Part shown: one piece after another, positions 56,601 through 60,000 of the stretch
Position numbering within the stretch: the first letter of the stretch is position 1
Layout of the letters: every line of letters starts with the position of its first letter
Assembly (NCBI RefSeq): GCF_963678635.1
Contig: NC_087067.1
Coordinates: forward strand, 32,960,401 to 33,020,400
Length of the DNA: 60,000 bases
Origin: Symsagittifera roscoffensis
Taxonomy: Eukaryota > Xenacoelomorpha > Acoela > Convolutidae
Direction of reading: 5' to 3'
Made by a program: the position numbers and the translations under genes
Notes under the pieces: generated by a model
Database searches by the model: none
Told to the model about the DNA's origin: nothing
Seen by the model: the letters and a program-made list of their open reading frames with translations, nothing else

Positions 56601-59600
56601 GGTGATATTTTTCTAAAACATTGAACATCTCGTCTTTTGTTTGTGATTGCATAAAAACATCGTCTAAATAGGTGATTGCGTTTTTCTTGAGTATTAGTGG
56701 TCTAAAAATTTTGCTCATAAAAGCTGAAAATGCTGCTGGTCCTATGGATATTCCATAGAATAAGCGGTTGAATTCATATTGTTGGTTTCCGATAACAAAT
56801 TGTGTTAAACGTCGTGATTGTTCATCTAGTGGCATTTGATTGTATGCACTATTCATATCGGCGGTTGTAAAGTATTTGCCGTTTATTTTTGTTAAAATAA
56901 CTTGTATTGGTTCAATGGGCCAATTACATTTTGATTCATCTATAAGTGAATTGAGGTATCTAGCATCGAGAACGATTTTTAATGATTCTCCTTTAGCTAG
57001 AATGATAACGGGGTTGATAAATGTGTTCCCTTTTGGTTGTTCTTCTTTATTAACTGGTGATATAATGTTGTATTGTTCTAAAATATCGAGTAATCTGTTC
57101 ACTTTATCATGTAAGTGAATTGGTACTTTACTTGCTCTCTGTTTTTTGAAAACTGCGTCTGGTTTTAATGGGAGATGTAGTGATGAACTGATTTTTCCAA
57201 CATCGAATTTTGATGTTGCATAGACTGATGAATATTCAATTAGTTGTTTGGCTAATTTTTCGAATTCGTCTTGTGTTATTTGTGAATGTTGGAAATTAAA
57301 CATTGTTAAAAATTTTTGTTGGTCCTCTGTGTAGTTACTTATGTTGAATGTAGGTTTGAAATATGGAGTTTTTGTGAAATAATCCGTATTTCTGTTTTCG
57401 TTACTTATTATATTATTTATAGATAATTCTTCATTAAGAATTGTAGATTGGCAAATATCTAGTAATTGGAGTATATTATTTACGCGATAGGCTTTTTCGT
57501 GTATTGGTGATATTGTAGCGTTGGTTTCACAATATCCTAAAAGTCCTAAAGGTAATGTTACTTGGTAAGGTGTGTTGTTATAGACATGTAAGGAAATGAT
57601 ATCGGAATTCGAATTTTTCAAATATTTTATGGATGAGATTGTGATTTTGAAAAATTTGTGAATAGGTTTGAATTCAAATTCTGACATATAAAATTTTTGT
57701 TTGTTTTGTTCTTTATCATATTGGTGAACTTGTTTGATTGAAAAATTATAGATATTTCCTGATAGTGGTTTTAGGTGTTTTCTTTGTTGGTTAAATATCG
57801 GGTAGAATTTTGAAAAGAATGGTGTTTGTTTATTTAATCTTTGAAAAAATGTTAAGGATGTTTCTTTTGTTTTTGTATATTTATCTTTGACTAATATTTT
57901 ACTATTTAGTATGTTAATTGTTGGTATATACTTCGAAATAAATGGTATTCCAATGATATTATATTTAATATCAGTGATATGGAATATTTGTTTAAATGGC
58001 TTATTTAAAATTTTGCTTTGCTCCATTGTTCTGGTGGGGAGGAGAAATAATTGGATTTTTCCGTAGTTTATCAACGCTGATCCTTGTGCTGTTGCTAACT
58101 TACTGGATGTTTCAAGAGGTGTTAGCTTTGGGTGTAAAGTTTTTATTTCATTCCATGTGGGGATGTTTATTATGTTTGATTCTGCTCCTGAATCAATTAA
58201 AAAATCTATTTCAAGGTCTGGTGGTTGAAATTCTTTATTTCTTGGGCTTTCTAAGAGAAATGGTATTGTCCAAATTTTTTCTTTGGGTTGTTCTTTTTGT
58301 ATATTTTGATAAATGTGGTTTGTATTCAAGCATTTTGTTTTGGTATTTTTATTGGTTTGATTTGTAGTGTTAATCTCATTTGTTTCTTGCGTCGTTGGTG
58401 TGGAATTTATGGGTGTAGTGTAATAATTTTGAAGAAATTCTGATTGATTTTCATATATGTGTGATGAAAAGGGTTGTTCATATATGACAGATTCATAGTC
58501 ATTTTCGACTTTTATCATATTGATAGAAAGAGTGTTTTCAGTATCACTTTCTGAATCTGATGATGTACAGTTTATTTGATTGAGTTGTAACGTATCAGTT
58601 ACTGTGTCATCAATACCTGGAGGGTCTGATGTTGTTTCTGGATTAGATTGTACTTGATTGATTTGTCTTTGATGTTTAGGTGTACTACTTCTGTGGCGAT
58701 TATTAGAATTATTATAGTTATTATTATTCCGGTGTGGTGATTGGGAGTAATTTCTATAACGATTATTATAACTTGAGTGTCGATTTTGTGAATTATTTCG
58801 CGATCTGTTTTGGTAATTATTGTTTGGTCTGTTATAGTTCGATCTATTATATGAGTTATTCCTTGATTGATTGTTCGGGTAATTCTGGTTTCGGTTGTTT
58901 GAATAACTTCTATTTCGATTATAGGAGTAGTTTCTATTCCTATTGTATGATGAATTTCGTGATTGGTTGTTTGGATAGTAGTTATTTCTTGATTGGGAAT
59001 TAGATCTAGAAACAAATCGTTGTGTATTTGAATTTGATCTGGAGTAGTTATTTCGACTATTTGGTCTATTGTAGTGATTTTGTGATGAATTATTCGTGTT
59101 TCTTCGTTCTGGTGATCTTCCTCTATAACTTGAGTTATATGGTGATTGATTTCTTGTATAATTTGTATTGTTCGGGAGTGGTTTTCCTGAACTGTTGTTG
59201 CTGTAGACTGTTTTGTTCGGTAGATTTTGATCTTTTTTCATGTATTGATAGAATGATTTATTTGGTTCTTTATATTTTTGAGGTTTATTTTGATTGTCTT
59301 GCTGTTTTTGTCTACATTCGGAAATACTATGTCCGTATCGTCGGCAATAATTACACCATTTTTTGAAAGATGGTTTGCCTTTAAAGTTTGGGTTCTTTTC
59401 GTAAATATTGAGTATTTCAGTGATTTTTTCAACGAGGTCTGTCTCTGATTCCTGTATATTATTAATATTAGTGGGAGTCGTTTCAATTCTGTTAACGTAT
59501 TGTAATTTCAGATTTTCCGTTTCTTCTAGTTTCATCGTGATTTCTGCTTGTTCTAATTTGTCTACTAGTTTTCGAAAATCTAAATCGGGTTCTCGAATTG

Positions 59601-60000
59601 AAGAAGGATGGGATGCTCTCTTTTTTATTGCTATTTTCCTTAATTGTGGTGTTAAGGTCATCATTAAGATTTCTGTCATCTTTGTGTTTTTATAGTCGTG
59701 TGTATTTAATGAATATGCTTTTCGAACTAGTGTTTCGATTCGTACTGCTATTTGCTTGATGGTTTCGTTTGGTAATCTGCGAATTTCATTACATAAAACT
59801 CTTTGTTGTTGTTTGTTTCTTTCGGAGTCAAACATTTTTGAAAATTCTTGTGTAAATCTTTTCCAGTTTGATTTTATTTCTAGAGGTAGTACTGAAAACC
59901 ATTTTTGGGCTGCGCCATCTAAGGTTGTTTGTATTAACGCTGTGCGTCGATGTATCCAGTTTTGATGTAGTGGCGTATTAATTGGTTCAGGTCCAATATT
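53656..60000 (-). CDS. gag-pol: Gag-Pol polyprotein, 5' partial (over 2,100 codons)
   Basis: The frame is open to the window edge; the first internal ATG at 59,835 is not the start, because the 55 codons before it read as capsid (ALIQTTLDGAAQKWFSVLP, as in retrotransposon gag). Counting from that ATG: zinc knuckle C-x2-C-x4-H-x4-C at 161-174, an Asn/Arg/Tyr/Ser tract at about 185-400, aspartic protease with DSGAES near 549, RT with TADMNSAYNQ and YLDD near 1055, RNase H with CDASNFG near 1203 and TDHKP, integrase HHCC ending CNDCIVC near 1605, and a D-D-35-E core (FDTKGPI about 1637, TDNGTEF about 1697, VEGMNR about 1733). A GPY/F motif (KGPYQI) lies near 1915, with no chromodomain. Gag and Pol share one frame with no shift or stop. 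All catalytic residues I can check are present, so the enzyme may be active. Confidence 0.95.
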   Translation of the reverse strand, partial: NIGPEPINTPLHQNWIHRRTALIQTTLDGAAQKWFSVLPLEIKSNWKRFTQEFSKMFDSERNKQQQRVLCNEIRRLPNETIKQIAVRIETLVRKAYSLNTHDYKNTKMTEILMMTLTPQLRKIAIKKRASHPSSIREPDLDFRKLVDKLEQAEITMKLEETENLKLQYVNRIETTPTNINNIQESETDLVEKITEILNIYEKNPNFKGKPSFKKWCNYCRRYGHSISECRQKQQDNQNKPQKYKEPNKSFYQYMKKDQNLPNKTVYSNNSSGKPLPNNTNYTRNQSPYNSSYRGRSPERRNTNNSSQNHYNRPNSRNNYSRSNSNTQRFVSRSNSQSRNNYYPNNQSRNSSYNRNRNYSYNRNRSYSNNRNQNYPNNQSRNNSYNRSNYNRPNNNYQNRSRNNSQNRHSSYNNRYRNYSQSPHRNNNNYNNSNNRHRSSTPKHQRQINQVQSNPETTSDPPGIDDTVTDTLQLNQINCTSSDSESDTENTLSINMIKVENDYESVIYEQPFSSHIYENQSEFLQNYYTTPINSTPTTQETNEINTTNQTNKNTKTKCLNTNHIYQNIQKEQPKEKIWTIPFLLESPRNKEFQPPDLEIDFLIDSGAESNIINIPTWNEIKTLHPKLTPLETSSKLATAQGSALINYGKIQLFLLPTRTMEQSKILNKPFKQIFHITDIKYNIIGIPFISKYIPTINILNSKILVKDKYTKTKETSLTFFQRLNKQTPFFSKFYPIFNQQRKHLKPLSGNIYNFSIKQVHQYDKEQNKQKFYMSEFEFKPIHKFFKITISSIKYLKNSNSDIISLHVYNNTPYQVTLPLGLLGYCETNATISPIHEKAYRVNNILQLLDICQSTILNEELSINNIISNENRNTDYFTKTPYFKPTFNISNYTEDQQKFLTMFNFQHSQITQDEFEKLAKQLIEYSSVYATSKFDVGKISSSLHLPLKPDAVFKKQRASKVPIHLHDKVNRLLDILEQYNIISPVNKEEQPKGNTFINPVIILAKGESLKIVLDARYLNSLIDESKCNWPIEPIQVILTKINGKYFTTADMNSAYNQMPLDEQSRRLTQFVIGNQQYEFNRLFYGISIGPAAFSAFMSKIFRPLILKKNAITYLDDVFMQSQTKDEMFNVLEKYHQILQNENLKAAPDKSHFFLTRVKFLGHNIERKTITPLKSRIDAIQKLQPPTNKKKIQEFLGMLNFLSKYVYKMQLYLRPFYNILRQQNNFEWNTEHQTRFEEIKKLLTEQISNTIPDSNQPFYAMCDASNFGIGAALLQSHNGTNKMNLISANSRLFTQAELRLSTLMRECTAIIYTLTEYEFLILGSKHPTVLFTDHKPIIFLFTQKSNPNHRVYRFQLILMKFPNLHIVWTAGKNLALPDTLSRNTPPELLTRKTTVEIPKNIKFYLAENETSPRLECKYAVKTDIEQSQINSLQHFPLYLDCQNNHYEVDLLGTSTFKPIPYSQWIKNNTQQKRTKQHPPKKDHFPLIEKENLTDKINLSGPQTNDSKYTINQVFDLHDPLDTIPLSKFEIENIFLPPTETITISTLKQYQNLDPIIRQLKSWHKYKTKPVKADSTILGNKTLLRYFRKFNNTTINENTDLLEYNLNESTVPCLPLSMILIAFNISHTQNIKGHSGSEKTYSNFIQNFYFPNAPIWIKVLCNDCIVCQLNKPYPNQKQIAQKQDFKGQSLYFNHRISFDTKGPISPSSEGNSYIMVIVDAFTHYVALNPVPHCNAYYAYTTLYEHWIAKFGLPEILVTDNGTEFINNEIITLCHLYNIKHKPRTSHAPWTNGLVEGMNRSLQEYLRCIINGNDTKYTEWSADVKLFPLAYNSQITTTLGISPYEMVFNQKPRKPIMFTANSHKNAQGYCQPNKDSICYNLPLHTHDEDHFHHPQILKLASGTHTEWILNRDKKHNEIYQKVTKKLLQRQNINEQINSRFTPASELKIGTFVLKPNFNTQKGISKKLQPLRKGPYQIIAKPTDVTYKITDSNKKEIVQHRNNLLPYYPKEYALRELTQLYSFTGLKIIQNEPHLKNTEQNDNPTGNQNTKPTATKNNTQNHKESPKQRKNRKMTEQIIPQEQIDKSENRKTTRLRNQPRKNYKIFIPQSKILKKVEFQK

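Larger units (their letters stand above)
44907..60000 (-). mobile_element. env-bearing Ty3/gypsy-type LTR retroelement (5' end beyond window)
   Basis: More than 15 kb on the - strand. The order PR-RT-RNase H-IN, the YLDD box and the GPY/F integrase tail place it with Ty3/gypsy (Metaviridae). Downstream of Gag-Pol it carries two small hydrophobic ORFs, an ATG-less frame, a membrane glycoprotein and a 601-aa unknown protein, far more than the single env of known errantivirus-like elements. The left end abuts a broken U2 spacer, so it is inserted in the array. Coding frames are uninterrupted, suggesting recent insertion. The 5' LTR, primer-binding site and start of gag lie to the right of the window. 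Confidence 0.85.

Noticed and set aside
57996-58367. 123-codon + frame with hydrophobic stretch
   Set aside because: Antisense of Gag-Pol; hydrophobicity reflects the complement of polar codons.
58599-59015. 138-codon - strand frame rich in Ile and Thr
   Set aside because: Alternate-frame reading of the low-complexity Gag tract; no independent support.

Overview
The window is eukaryotic, AT-rich DNA, most likely from an invertebrate animal; nothing here fixes the taxon. Support for this is a tandem array of spliceosomal U2 snRNA genes, APE/RT non-LTR retrotransposons resembling the L1/Tx1 group, a Ty3/gypsy-type retroelement carrying an env gene, and spliceosomal intron signals. There are no bacterial operons.

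Region 1 (1-44,906) is a head-to-tail array of 22 U2 copies, all on the + strand. The long unit is 1,440 bp; a 1,183-bp unit lacking 257 bp of spacer occurs three times in a row at the left. Each unit has a 187-nt U2-like RNA and about 1.0-1.25 kb of spacer in which I see no other gene. All copies share two departures from textbook U2: an Sm-like site AUUUUUAC and a changed stem-loop IV loop. Only a minority carry the array consensus; others have lesions in the cap-proximal stem, the branch-point-recognition element GUAGUA, or the promoter-proximal flank. The array enters from the left edge, so its true length is unknown.

Region 2, inside the array, holds four copies of one non-LTR retrotransposon family, all on the - strand with 3' ends at the same spacer site. 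Copy 2 (16,898-22,544) is near full length with a degenerate ORF1, two decayed endonuclease-like modules, and an ORF2 (APE endonuclease, RT, zinc finger) broken by a TGA. Copy 3 (26,867-31,299) has an intact endonuclease but a frameshift before the RT core. Copy 4 (41,519-43,143) is truncated and frameshifted. Copy 1 (12,620-13,940) is not an independent insertion: it was made by a 4,278-bp tandem duplication that carried two U2 units and the 3' part of copy 2.

Region 3 (44,907-60,000, - strand, continuing off the right edge) is a large env-bearing LTR retroelement whose putative 3' LTR abuts a broken U2 spacer, so it too is inserted in the array. In transcript order it has one Gag-Pol frame (capsid, zinc knuckle, Asn/Arg/Tyr-rich tract, protease, RT, RNase H, integrase with GPY/F module); about 600 nt without a gene; two small hydrophobic ORFs joined by an ATGA overlap; a 378-codon open frame with no ATG, lying in a stretch almost free of ATG in every frame; an 872-aa membrane glycoprotein that overlaps it; and a 601-aa unknown protein joined to env by a second ATGA overlap. 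A mini-intron-like element starts right after its stop codon and has been tandemly duplicated. This multi-ORF 3' half, with its ATG-less frame, is the most novel part of the window.
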